Positions 16,869 through 24,862 of a stretch of 51,218 nucleotides of DNA are shown here, piece after piece. The position numbers were made by a program, and so were the translations under genes. The stretch lies in NCBI GenBank assembly GCA_036263455.1, contig DATAGZ010000020.1:1-51218 (forward strand), read 5' to 3'. Below the pieces are notes generated by a model. That model ran no database searches and was not told where the DNA came from. It saw nothing but the letters and a program-made list of their open reading frames with translations. Position 1 is the stretch's first letter. The number at the start of each line of letters is the position of its first letter. Origin of the DNA: DATAGZ01 sp036263455. GTDB lineage: Bacteria; Pseudomonadota; Alphaproteobacteria; Dongiales; Dongiaceae.

Positions 16869-18118
16869 CGCCGGGTTTGGCCGCGACCATGCACCAGCCA
16901 TTTGTAGCTTGTAAGCTCCATGGGGCCGACCGGCCCACGCGCATGAAGTTTTCCGGTTGCGATGCCGATCTCGGCGCCCATGCCGAATTCTCCGCCATCG
17001 GCGAACTGCGTCGAGGCATTGGAGATGATGATCGCCGCGTCGATCTCCCGCTCGAAGCGAGCGATGGCATCCGCATCCCCGGCGATGATGGCCTCGGTAT
17101 GACGCGAACCATAGGTGCCGATGTGGCGAATCGCATCCTCGAGATTGGCGACGATTCGGATCGCGAGGATGGCATCCAAATATTCCCGTCCCCAATCGGT
17201 TTCATCGGCGGGACCGATGCGCCGATCCCATCGCTGTGCTTCCTCATCGCCGCGCAAAGCACAGCCCAGGCTGGAGAGCTCGGCGATGAGCTGGGGCAAG
17301 ACCATCGGAGCGATGGCACGGTCGACGAGCAGTTTTTCGGTCGCCCCACACACGCCAGGCCGACGCATCTTAGCATTACAGACCACCGGTACCGCCATGG
17401 CGGGATCGGCGCTCACGTGAATATAGGTGTGATTATTGCCTTCGAGATGAGCGAGCACGGGGATGCGGCTTTCTGCCTGCACACGTGCGATCAAGCCCTT
17501 GCCGCCGCGCGGCACGATGAGATCGATGTACCGGTCGAGCCGCAGCATCTCTCCTACCAGCGCACGGTCATAGGAGGGGAGCGCTGCGATCGACTCTTCG
17601 GGGAGACCTGCAGCCGCCAAGCCCTTCTTGAGGCAAGCGAGGATCGCCGAGCTTGAATGCTTGCTCTCCGAACCGCCGCGCAGGATCGCGGCGTTTCCTG
17701 CTTTGATGGCGATGGAAGCCGCATCGGCCGTCACGTTCGGACGGCTCTCATAAATGATGCCGATCACCCCGAGCGGGACGCTGATCCTCTCCATCATCAA
17801 ACCGTTGGGCCGTGTCCGGCCATCGAAGCGCCGCCCGAGCGGGTCCGGCAAGGCCGCGATCTCTTCCAGCCCCTTTGCCATGGCATCGATCCGCGCCTCG
17901 GTGAGCGTCAAGCGGTCGCGCAGCGCGCCGCCTTCGCCGCTTTCTGCCAGGTCATAGCGGTTGGCATCCAGAATCGCGGTGCGGTCGAGACGCAGGAAAC
18001 GCGCCGCCTGCCGGAGCGCTTCATTGCGTCGCTCGGCCGTGCTCATGGCAAGAATCTGGCTGGCTGCGCGGGCAGCCGCGCCGATTGCTTCCAGCGAAGA
18101 GAAATCGCCATCACTCAT
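16865..18118 (-). CDS. proA: Glutamate-5-semialdehyde dehydrogenase (gamma-glutamyl phosphate reductase)
   Basis: 417 residues, normal length. It catalyses the NADPH-dependent reduction of gamma-glutamyl phosphate to glutamate-5-semialdehyde, the second step of proline synthesis. The aldehyde-dehydrogenase-fold catalytic Cys lies in RRPGVCGATEKLL, and the ProA signatures YESRPNVTADAA, GNAAILRGGSES and LEGNNHTYIH are present. It overlaps proB upstream by 8 nt and prfC downstream by 4 nt. Confidence 0.97.
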   Translation of the reverse strand: MSDGDFSSLEAIGAAARAASQILAMSTAERRNEALRQAARFLRLDRTAILDANRYDLAESGEGGALRDRLTLTEARIDAMAKGLEEIAALPDPLGRRFDGRTRPNGLMMERISVPLGVIGIIYESRPNVTADAASIAIKAGNAAILRGGSESKHSSSAILACLKKGLAAAGLPEESIAALPSYDRALVGEMLRLDRYIDLIVPRGGKGLIARVQAESRIPVLAHLEGNNHTYIHVSADPAMAVPVVCNAKMRRPGVCGATEKLLVDRAIAPMVLPQLIAELSSLGCALRGDEEAQRWDRRIGPADETDWGREYLDAILAIRIVANLEDAIRHIGTYGSRHTEAIIAGDADAIARFEREIDAAIIISNASTQFADGGEFGMGAEIGIATGKLHARGPVGPMELTSYKWLVHGRGQTRR

Positions 18119-19229
18119 CGGTCGGGTCGTTCATCACCAAATCATCGCGGTGGATAATCTCCGCGCGGCCAGCATAGCCGAGTATCCCGGCTATTTCATG
18201 CGAATTATGCCCGGCAATCTTCTCGGTCTCCGAGGCATCATAGGCGCTTAGCCCGCGCGCGATCTCCTGTCCGCTTGTATCCTCGATGATAATGGCGTCG
18301 CCGCGGCTGAATTTCCCGCTCTGTCCGCAAATGCCGGCGGCGAGCAGGGATTTTCCATCGCGCAGCGCGCGCACTGCGCCAGGATCGATCACGATCCTGC
18401 CGCGCGGTCTGACCGTGCCGCCGATCCATTTCTTGCGGGCCGCAAGCGGCGCCGAGCTGGGAAGAAACCAACTTGCCTTGCCGCCTTGGGCGAGCGCGTG
18501 CAGGGCGTGATGCTCCTTGCCGCTGGCGATGGCCATGGCGCACCCCGCGCGCAGGGCGATCCGCGCCGCTTCGAGCTTGGTGACCATGCCGCCTGACGAG
18601 GTGACGGTACCCGCTGCTCCGGCCATGGCGAAGATCGCCGGTCCGAGCCGATCAATGACCGGGACGTGACGCGCAGCCTGATCGCGGCGCGGATCGGCGG
18701 TATAGAGGCCGTCGATGTCGGAAAGCAGAACCAGGCAATCCGCGCCGATCATGGCGGCAACACGGGCGGCAAGCCGGTCATTGTCGCCGAAGCGCAGCTC
18801 CTCAGTCGCGACCGTGTCGTTTTCGTTAATGATCGGGACGGTACCGAGGGCGAGCAGCGTGCGCAATGTTCCTCGCGCATTCAGATGACGCGTGCGATCT
18901 TCCGTATCATCGAGAGTGAGAAGGATCTGCGCCGCCGGAAGGCCCCGGGCGCCGAGTGCCTCCCGATATGCGTGGGCGAGCGCGATCTGGCCAATCGCTG
19001 CTGCGGCCTGTTTTTCTTCGAGCTTGAGCGCGCGCCTGGTCAAATTGAGTTGAGATCTGCCCAGTGCGACAGCGCCGGAGGAAACCAGGACCACATCTTT
19101 TTTTTGCGCGCGCCAGGCTTGGAGGTCTTCCGTCAACGTCTCCAGCCAGGCGGTTCGTAAAGCACCGTTTTCGACGAGCAGCGCCGAGCCGATCTTGACC
19201 ACGATTATGCGCGCCTTAGCGAGGACCAT
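18111..19229 (-). CDS. proB: Glutamate 5-kinase
   Basis: 372 residues: an amino-acid kinase domain (VVKIGSALLV near the N terminus, LVSSGAVALG, then INENDTVAT and FGDNDRLAARVA) and a C-terminal PUA domain (about residues 280-365). It phosphorylates glutamate, the committed and usually proline-inhibited step of proline synthesis. The start overlaps the obgE stop by 14 nt, so the operon order is obgE, proB, proA, prfC. Confidence 0.97.
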   Translation of the reverse strand: MVLAKARIIVVKIGSALLVENGALRTAWLETLTEDLQAWRAQKKDVVLVSSGAVALGRSQLNLTRRALKLEEKQAAAAIGQIALAHAYREALGARGLPAAQILLTLDDTEDRTRHLNARGTLRTLLALGTVPIINENDTVATEELRFGDNDRLAARVAAMIGADCLVLLSDIDGLYTADPRRDQAARHVPVIDRLGPAIFAMAGAAGTVTSSGGMVTKLEAARIALRAGCAMAIASGKEHHALHALAQGGKASWFLPSSAPLAARKKWIGGTVRPRGRIVIDPGAVRALRDGKSLLAAGICGQSGKFSRGDAIIIEDTSGQEIARGLSAYDASETEKIAGHNSHEIAGILGYAGRAEIIHRDDLVMNDPTDE

Positions 19230-20247
19230 CGCTTTCCTCCTGCTTCTTTTTGTCTTCGTCGATGAGAACGATGGCAGCGCGCATCAGCGCGGCGACATTG
19301 TGTCCGCTTGCGCCAGAAATTCTCCAGAGTGCTTTTTGTGGGATCTTGGCTGCCCGCGCGAGCGCGCGGCCCCGTGCCGCAATCTGTTCCTCGCTCAGTG
19401 CGTCACATTTATTGAGGCAGACGACCTCCGGCTTGGCGGCGAGCGTCGCGGAATATGCGGCCAGCTCCTGACGCACGGTGCGGTAGGCGGCAACCACATC
19501 CTCGCTCGTGCCGTCGACGAGATGGAGCAGCACGCCGCAGCGTTCGACGTGACCGAGAAATTTGTCGCCCAGGCCGGCCCCTTCATGCGCGCCCTCGATC
19601 AGCCCGGGAATGTCGGCGAGAACGAATTCCCGCCCGTCGCGTTCCACGACGCCAAGCTGGGGGTGCAGGGTCGTGAAGGGGTAATCGGCGATCTTGGGCC
19701 TGGCGCGGGACACCGCGGCGAGCAGGGTCGACTTGCCGGCATTGGGCAGGCCGATCAAGCCCGCATCCGCGATGAGCTTGAGGCGTAGCCAGATCCAGCG
19801 CTCCTCGCCCGGCCAGCCGTCACCTTTCTGGCGTGGCGCCTGATTAGTCGAGCTTTTATAGTGCGCATTGCCAAAGCCACCATCGCCGCCACGGGCAAGC
19901 AGGATCCGCTCACCAGGCCGGGTCAGATCGAAGAGGAGGGTTTCTTTGTCTTCCGCGAAGATCTGGGTTCCCACGGGAACGCGCAGCACGATGGAATCCG
20001 AATCGCGGCCGGAACGCAGCTTACCCATTCCATGATACCCGCGGCGTGCCTTGAAATGCTGCTGGTAGCGGTAATCGATCAGCGTATTGAGATTAGGCAC
20101 GGCTTCGACCCAGATATCGCCGCCACGCCCTCCATTACCGCCGTCGGGGCCGCCGAATTCAATGAATTTCTCACGTCGAAAGGATACGCAGCCTGCCCCG
20201 CCGTCGCCGCTTTTGATGAAAATCTTCGCCTCGTCGAGAAATTTCAT
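19216..20247 (-). CDS. obgE: Obg/CgtA GTPase
   Basis: 343 residues from MKFLDEAKIFIKSGDGGAG at 20247; an upstream frame extension runs through the terminator and is not used. The glycine-rich Obg fold (about residues 1-160, GGNGGRGGDIW) precedes the G domain with GLPNAGKSTLL (G1), DIPGLIEGAHEGAGLG (G3) and NKCDAL (G4). Obg binds the 50S subunit and links ribosome assembly to stress and the cell cycle. It is the first gene of the obgE-proB-proA-prfC run and is separated from rpmA by a strong terminator. Confidence 0.97.
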   Translation of the reverse strand: MKFLDEAKIFIKSGDGGAGCVSFRREKFIEFGGPDGGNGGRGGDIWVEAVPNLNTLIDYRYQQHFKARRGYHGMGKLRSGRDSDSIVLRVPVGTQIFAEDKETLLFDLTRPGERILLARGGDGGFGNAHYKSSTNQAPRQKGDGWPGEERWIWLRLKLIADAGLIGLPNAGKSTLLAAVSRARPKIADYPFTTLHPQLGVVERDGREFVLADIPGLIEGAHEGAGLGDKFLGHVERCGVLLHLVDGTSEDVVAAYRTVRQELAAYSATLAAKPEVVCLNKCDALSEEQIAARGRALARAAKIPQKALWRISGASGHNVAALMRAAIVLIDEDKKKQEESDGPR

Positions 20248-20304
20248 GATCGTGCGAATTTCCTCAATTGCGTCTGTGGAGGCAAGCGGAAATCCGGTGC
20301 TGCC

Positions 20305-20338
20305 AAAAAAAAGGGGATGGTTCCCCATCCCCTTTTTT
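20305..20338 (-). terminator. Intrinsic terminator between rpmA and obgE
   Basis: GGGGATGG / CCATCCCC stem with a TTCC loop at 20313-20332, flanked by eight A on one side and six T on the other, so the structure is symmetrical and could act in both directions. On the minus strand it follows the rpmA stop by 16 nt and should end or attenuate the rplU-rpmA transcript before obgE. Confidence 0.85.
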
Positions 20339-20354
20339 CAGGAGATTAGGCGGC

Positions 20355-20612
20355 CTAGCCGTTCGGCTTCACCGAGACATAGATCTTATCGTCATGGCGC
20401 CTGCGGAATTCCACCGCGCCGGCGCGGGTCGCAAAGATCGTATGATCGCGCCCCATGCCGACATTGTGTCCGGGGTGATATTTGGTGCCGCGCTGGCGGA
20501 TGATGATATTGCCGGGGATCACGGCCTCGCCGCCGGCGCATTTCACGCCGAGCCGCCGGCCCGCCGTATCGCGGCCGTTGCGGGATGACCCGCCTGCTTT
20601 TTTATGTGCCAT
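20355..20612 (-). CDS. rpmA: 50S ribosomal protein L27
   Basis: 85 residues, a complete L27 beginning MAHKKAGGSSRNGRD; the N-terminal arm reaches the peptidyl-transferase centre of the ribosome. KYHPGHNVGMGRDHTIFA is the core signature. There is no N-terminal propeptide of the Firmicutes type. It follows rplU by 9 nt and is followed by an intrinsic terminator. Confidence 0.98.
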   Translation of the reverse strand: MAHKKAGGSSRNGRDTAGRRLGVKCAGGEAVIPGNIIIRQRGTKYHPGHNVGMGRDHTIFATRAGAVEFRRRHDDKIYVSVKPNG

Positions 20613-20621
20613 TTTCCGCTC

Positions 20622-20936
20622 CTATGCCGCCGTGATGTCCAAGATTTTCAGGACCGTGACATTCTGACGGTGGCCCTTTTTGCGCCGATAATTGTGCCGG
20701 CGCTTCTTCTTGAAAATCAACACCTTATCCGCTTTGTGCTGATCGACGACCTCCGCAGTGACCCGCGCACCTGCGAGGAGGGGCGTGCCCACCTTGAGCG
20801 AGCCGCCCTCGCCGATCATGAGCACGTCGGCAAGCGTGATTTGCTTGCCTGGCTCCGTGGTCAATTTCTCGACGGTAATGACATCGTTTTTCACGACCTT
20901 ATATTGCTTGCCACCGGTTTTGACGATCGCGAACAT
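20622..20936 (-). CDS. rplU: 50S ribosomal protein L21
   Basis: 104 residues from MFAIVKTGGKQYKV at 20936, the family's normal N terminus; an upstream ATG at 20960 would add eight atypical residues. The RNA-binding region FKKKRRHNYRRKKGHRQ near the C terminus is typical. First gene of the rplU-rpmA pair, with its own promoter and a hairpin-bearing leader of about 50 nt. Confidence 0.97.
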   Translation of the reverse strand: MFAIVKTGGKQYKVVKNDVITVEKLTTEPGKQITLADVLMIGEGGSLKVGTPLLAGARVTAEVVDQHKADKVLIFKKKRRHNYRRKKGHRQNVTVLKILDITAA

Positions 20937-20967
20937 CCTAGCCTCGAACCAATCTTCCAAAATAAAA

Positions 20968-20983
20968 GACCGCGTAAGCGGTC
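20968..20983 (-). promoter_or_regulatory. rplU leader hairpin with following T-run
   Basis: On the minus strand GACCGC-TTAC-GCGGTC is a perfect 6-bp stem with a 4-nt loop, followed directly by TTTTATTTT. It begins a few nucleotides after the predicted rplU transcription start and 32 nt before the ATG. It looks like a small terminator/attenuator or a 5' protective stem in the L21 leader. Whether L21 or RNA polymerase responds to it is not known from sequence. Confidence 0.5.
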
Positions 20984-20995
20984 CAATCCAGGCAC

Positions 20996-21024
20996 GGTAT
21001 AGAAAAAAACCCCGATTATGTCAA
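20996..21024 (-). promoter_or_regulatory. Sigma70-type promoter of rplU-rpmA
   Basis: On the minus strand a perfect -35 TTGACA (21019-21024) is followed after exactly 17 nt by TATACC (20996-21001). The predicted start point is near 20989, giving a leader of about 50 nt. The spacer contains a run of seven T. Confidence 0.75.
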
Positions 21025-21072
21025 GGCGGTGTCGGCGAGGGCGTGCGAGGCTCGGCCGCGCCGACAGCCGCC
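21025..21072 (-). terminator. GC-rich stem-loop after hsp20
   Basis: GGCGGTGTCGGCG (21025-21037) pairs with CGCCGACAGCCGCC (21059-21072) with a single bulge. It begins 7 nt beyond the hsp20 stop on the minus strand and just before the rplU promoter. There is no immediate U-run, so it is either a weak terminator or a 3'-end stabiliser. Confidence 0.4.
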
Positions 21073-21078
21073 CGCCCC

Positions 21079-21558
21079 TCAGGACTTTGAAATCGGGATA
21101 CGGCGGGTCTTTGCCTGGATCTCGGCCGGACGCTCCAGCGCGATGTGGAGGATGCCCTTTTCGAAGCGAGCCTGAACCTTGTCGGGTTCCGGCTGCCAGG
21201 GAAGCGGGATCGCACGTTGGAACATGCCGTACCTGCGCTCCGCCACATGAAAGTTCTGCTGCTTTTCGGTCCTTTCGGATTTCTTCTCACCTCTGATGAT
21301 GAGCTGGTCATCCGCAAGCTCGACCGAAATATCGTTCTCTTCGACGCCGGGGAGCTCCGCTGTGAGTTCGATGCCGGTGTCCGTCTCGTTTACATCGATT
21401 CGTAGCCCAATATCGTCATCACCGTCATTCGGGGCCATGGAACGAAACATGTCCTCGAAAACGCGGCTCATATTGCGCTGGAATGCGAAAAACGGATCAC
21501 GATCCCAGGAAGCGGGAGAGCCGTTCCTGCCGCTGGGTAATAGAGTCTTCCAATTCAT
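21079..21558 (-). CDS. Small heat-shock protein (Hsp20/alpha-crystallin family)
   Basis: 159 residues. A variable N-terminal arm with an FFAFQRNMSRVFEDMFRS helix is followed by the alpha-crystallin domain (about residues 50-145; ELPGVEENDISVELADDQL, and the FEKGILHIAL stretch). A short tail with the RRIPIS IxI-type motif docks between dimers. ATP-independent holdase that binds unfolding proteins as oligomers. A strong ribosome-binding site (AGGAGAGG) precedes the start, and a sigma32-like promoter lies about 35 bp upstream. Monocistronic by appearance. Confidence 0.95.
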   Translation of the reverse strand: MNWKTLLPSGRNGSPASWDRDPFFAFQRNMSRVFEDMFRSMAPNDGDDDIGLRIDVNETDTGIELTAELPGVEENDISVELADDQLIIRGEKKSERTEKQQNFHVAERRYGMFQRAIPLPWQPEPDKVQARFEKGILHIALERPAEIQAKTRRIPISKS

Positions 21559-21588
21559 ATGCCTCTCCTCTGCAGTTGCGTTACAGAG

Positions 21589-21616
21589 ACATGGGAAAGT
21601 TCATACTGCTTTCAAG
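21589..21616 (-). promoter_or_regulatory. Sigma32 (RpoH)-type heat-shock promoter of hsp20
   Basis: On the minus strand CTTGAAA (21610-21616), 14-nt spacer, CCCATGT (21589-21595): a near-perfect match to the RpoH consensus CTTGAAA-N11-16-CCCATnT. It directs transcription into the small heat-shock gene starting at 21558. The -35 overlaps the stop codon of the upstream FemAB/GNAT-like gene. Confidence 0.75.
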
Positions 21617-22748
21617 AACGAGCGTAGGGTAAATATTCGCGCAAGGCTTGGAGCTGCTCTTCGACCGCCGGACGCTCCCGCGCCAGGAAGTCGGCCACTG
21701 CTGCGGCGAAGGCAGGGTGGGCGATCAGGTGCGCGCTATAGATTGGGACCGGCTCGTAGCCACGCTGGAGCTTATGCTCGCCCTGGGCGCCCGCCTCGAC
21801 GCGGCTGAGCTTGTGCGCAAGCGCGTAATCGATGGCAGCGTAGTAGCAGGTCTCGAAGTGGAGAAAGGGCATGTCGACGAGGCTGCCCCAGTTCCGCCCA
21901 TAGAGAGCATCTTGGCCGCGCAGGTTCAGGGCCGCTGCGACCGGCTCGCCCTGGTGCCGGGCTATGATCAGCACGACGGCCTCGCCCAGATACTCGCCGA
22001 GCAGCGAGAAGAAGCGGCGGGTCAAGTACGGCCGGCCCCATTTTGTCTTGGCGGTGCTCCGATAGCAGCGGAAGAAAAAATCCCAATCCTGTTCGCTAAG
22101 CTCGGGTCCGCTGAGGGCGACGGTTTCTATCCCCGCCTGGCGAAGCGTGGCACGCTCCTTGCGGATCATCTTTCGTTTGCGCGAGGAGAGGCCGGCGAGG
22201 AAATCCTCGAAATTCTCATAGGAACGATTGTGCCAATGATATTGACAGCCCAGGCGGAGGAGATAACCGGCTTCCAGCAGTGCCGCGCGGTCCGCCTCGT
22301 CACAAAAAGTCACATGCAGGGAGGAGAGGCCGCGCCGCAAAAGCTCATCGCGCAAGAATGCCGTGAGAAGGTTGCGGGCGCCGAGCAGCCGCGGTCCCGG
22401 CACTGGCGTGAAAGGTACCGCGACCTGGAGCTTGGGATAATAGGACCCCCCGGCCTGCTCGTAGGCCTCGGCCCAGCCCCAGTCGAAGACATATTCGCCG
22501 AAGGAATTGCTCTTGAGGAATAGCGGCGCGGCGGCAATCAATCCGCCGGCTCGGTCGCTCACTGTCGCATAATGCGGCTGCCAGCCGCTTTGCCCTCCTA
22601 TGGAGCCCGATTCCTCGAGTGCCGCGAAAAAACCATGGGCAAGAAAAGGATGTCCCGAGGGGACGAGGCCATTCCACGACGCGGCGGGAATGGCGGAGAT
22701 GCTGGAATGAAAAGAAGCGCTGAACTCAGCCGATTTCGAAGAGACCAT
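21612..22748 (-). CDS. FemAB/GNAT-like acyltransferase family protein (DUF482-type)
   Basis: 378 residues from the ATG at 22748, preferred because GAGGTGG precedes it; an ATG six codons upstream (22766) is also possible. Both overlap the end of the RidA-family gene. The protein resembles the broad COG3146/DUF482 family, annotated as peptidoglycan-related but unproven, with a double GNAT fold as in FemAB proteins. Features include SSRKRKMIRKERATLRQAGI, YRSTAKTKWGRPYL, GEPVAAALNLRG and EAGAQGEHKLQRGYEPVP. No signal peptide or membrane helix. Substrate unknown; an amino-acyl or acyl transfer role is inferred from the fold. Confidence 0.85.
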   Translation of the reverse strand: MVSSKSAEFSASFHSSISAIPAASWNGLVPSGHPFLAHGFFAALEESGSIGGQSGWQPHYATVSDRAGGLIAAAPLFLKSNSFGEYVFDWGWAEAYEQAGGSYYPKLQVAVPFTPVPGPRLLGARNLLTAFLRDELLRRGLSSLHVTFCDEADRAALLEAGYLLRLGCQYHWHNRSYENFEDFLAGLSSRKRKMIRKERATLRQAGIETVALSGPELSEQDWDFFFRCYRSTAKTKWGRPYLTRRFFSLLGEYLGEAVVLIIARHQGEPVAAALNLRGQDALYGRNWGSLVDMPFLHFETCYYAAIDYALAHKLSRVEAGAQGEHKLQRGYEPVPIYSAHLIAHPAFAAAVADFLARERPAVEEQLQALREYLPYARS

Positions 22749-23187
22749 CCACCTCGACCGCGACATTGAGCGGCAGGTTGGCCACGCCGACCGCCGAGCG
22801 GCTGTGCTTGCCGATCTCGCCGAATACTTCGACCATCAAGTCGCTGACGCCGTTTGCGACCTTCGGCTGATCCGCGAAATCGGGCATGGAATTGATAAAC
22901 ACATTGAGCTTGATCACCCGCCTTACGCGGTCGAGATCGAGCGCCGCCTTGAGCTGGGCGATGAGATTGAGCCCGCACAGACGCGCGGCCTTTTGACCAT
23001 CCTCGATAGAGAATTCCCGCCCAAGCTTGCCCTGATAGCGCACCTCGCCATTCCAGCCGGTGATTTGACCCGAAACGGAGGCGAGCGTGCCCGAGACGAC
23101 CACCGGCACATAATTAGCGACAGGCGCGGCGGCCTTGGGGAGCTCGATTTTCAACTCGTTCAGTCTCGTCTCGACAGTGCGCGCCAT
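22726..23187 (-). CDS. RidA/YjgF-family protein
   Basis: 153 residues from MARTVETRLNELKI at 23187, preceded by AGGAT; the frame continues upstream but without the domain. RidA-family proteins hydrolyse reactive enamine/imine intermediates from PLP enzymes. This is the longer subfamily with an N-terminal helix (like those annotated endoribonuclease L-PSP), with SGQITGWNGEVRYQGKLG, LNLIAQLKAALDLDRV and HSRSAVGVANLPLNVAVEV. The canonical catalytic Arg is seen as RSAVG. It is followed by the overlapping FemAB/GNAT-like gene, suggesting co-transcription. Confidence 0.88.
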   Translation of the reverse strand: MARTVETRLNELKIELPKAAAPVANYVPVVVSGTLASVSGQITGWNGEVRYQGKLGREFSIEDGQKAARLCGLNLIAQLKAALDLDRVRRVIKLNVFINSMPDFADQPKVANGVSDLMVEVFGEIGKHSRSAVGVANLPLNVAVEVDGLFEIG

Positions 23188-23369
23188 TATATCCTCGCAG
23201 CTTGAAGCGGTGACCCTATCAGATCGAAGCGAGTCGAGCAATGACGCTCGGGCTCACATGGAGGCGGAGGTGACGGTGCCAAATACGCGGCAACTTATCT
23301 TCCTTATCCCCACGATTCACAGGATGAAACCGCCGGAAAATCGGCTATGAAGCTGGAGAGCGAGGGGAT

Positions 23370-24857
23370 ATGTCGGCGAGTACACTGGTTCAATTTGCGG
23401 AAAAATCAGAAGCGGCGCGCCTGCCTCCTCATAATGACGAGGCCGAGCAGGCACTGCTCGCAGCGATTCTGGTGAATAATCTGGTGCTCGATCGCGTGAA
23501 CGATTTCCTGCGGCCGGAGCATTTCGGCGATGCGCTGCATGGCCGGATCTACGCGGCTTCGGTGACGCTGTGGGAGCGTGGGCAGATCGCCGATCCCGTC
23601 ACGCTCAAGAATCTCTTCGATCGCGATGAGGCGCTCAAGGATATCGGTGGGGCTCAGTATCTCGCGGCCCTTGCCCGCGCGGCCGTGACGATCATCGATG
23701 CCGAGGATTATGCGCGGGCGATCTACGATTTGTATCTGCGCCGCCAGCTCATCGATGTCGGTAGCGACATCGTCAACCGCGCCTTCGATTTCGACCCCCA
23801 GGAATCCGCATCCGAGCAGATCGAGCAAGCCGAGCAGCGGCTGTTTCAGCTCGCCGAGCACGGACAGGTCGAGAGCGGACCGCAAGCCTTCTCCCGCGTC
23901 ATCGAACGCGCGCTCGGCCAGGCCGAGGCGGCCTTCAAGCGCGATTCACATATTACCGGCGTGACCACCGGTCTGCGCGACATCGACCGCAAGCTGGGCG
24001 GTCTGCAGCCCTCGGACCTCGTCATTCTCGCCGGCCGGCCGTCCATGGGCAAGACGGCGCTGGCGACCAACATGGGTTTCAACGCCACCCAGGCCCGGCG
24101 CGACGACCAGGACCATTACCGCGTCGTGTTCTTCTCGCTTGAAATGTCCGCCGAGCAGCTCGCGATGCGCATCATGGCGGAGAAATCGGGCATTTCCTCG
24201 GACCGTATCCGTCGCGGCGAGGTCGGTACCGAGGATTTCCAGAAGATCGCCGACGCCGCCCTGGCCATGGCCCAGGCGCCATTTTTCATCGACGATACGC
24301 CGGCCCTGACGGTGCCGGCCTTGCGCACGCGTGCGCGAAGGCTTAAACGCCAGCACGGGCTCGATCTCATCGTCGTCGATTATCTGCAACTCATGCGCGC
24401 GGCCCAGCGCGGTGGCCAGGAAAACCGCGTCCAGGAAATTTCCGAGATCACCCGCGGGCTCAAGGCGGTCGCCAAGGAGCTCAACGTGCCGGTGCTGGCG
24501 CTCTCCCAGCTCTCGCGCGCGGTCGAGCAACGCGAGGACAAGCGTCCCCAGCTCGCCGATTTGCGCGAATCGGGGTCGATCGAGCAAGATGCCGATGTCG
24601 TCATGTTCGTCTATCGCGATCAATACTACCACGAGCGCGAAGAGCCCAAGCCGCGCAACGAAGAAAGCGACGAGAAATTCGGCGAACGCATGCGCCGCTG
24701 GCAGGATCGCGGCAATCGGATTCACAATAAGGCCGATGTCATCATCGCCAAGCAGCGCCATGGACCGATCGGCACCGTCGAATTGTATTTCGAGGGGGCG
24801 ACCACCCGCTTCAGCGATCTGGCACAAGACGAATCCTTGCCCGAGCGGCGAGGCTGA
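23370..24857 (+). CDS. dnaB: Replicative DNA helicase DnaB
   Basis: 495 residues. The N-terminal helical primase-interacting domain (about 20-125; PPHNDEAEQALLAAIL) joins through a linker to the RecA-like motor with Walker A GRPSMGKT, Walker B LIVVDYLQLM and the arginine-finger region near the C terminus. Hexameric helicase that unwinds DNA at the fork and recruits primase. The start ATG has GAGGGG ahead. A 182-bp divergent gap separates it from the RidA-family gene. The alr gene follows after 5 bp, opening the long plus-strand run. Confidence 0.97.
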   Translation: MSASTLVQFAEKSEAARLPPHNDEAEQALLAAILVNNLVLDRVNDFLRPEHFGDALHGRIYAASVTLWERGQIADPVTLKNLFDRDEALKDIGGAQYLAALARAAVTIIDAEDYARAIYDLYLRRQLIDVGSDIVNRAFDFDPQESASEQIEQAEQRLFQLAEHGQVESGPQAFSRVIERALGQAEAAFKRDSHITGVTTGLRDIDRKLGGLQPSDLVILAGRPSMGKTALATNMGFNATQARRDDQDHYRVVFFSLEMSAEQLAMRIMAEKSGISSDRIRRGEVGTEDFQKIADAALAMAQAPFFIDDTPALTVPALRTRARRLKRQHGLDLIVVDYLQLMRAAQRGGQENRVQEISEITRGLKAVAKELNVPVLALSQLSRAVEQREDKRPQLADLRESGSIEQDADVVMFVYRDQYYHEREEPKPRNEESDEKFGERMRRWQDRGNRIHNKADVIIAKQRHGPIGTVELYFEGATTRFSDLAQDESLPERRG

Positions 24858-24862
24858 GCGTC

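Noticed and set aside
23304..23312. TTATCCCCA, one mismatch from a DnaA box, before dnaB
   Set aside because: Single near-match with no cluster, no AT-rich unwinding region and no origin-linked genes; chance occurrence is likely.
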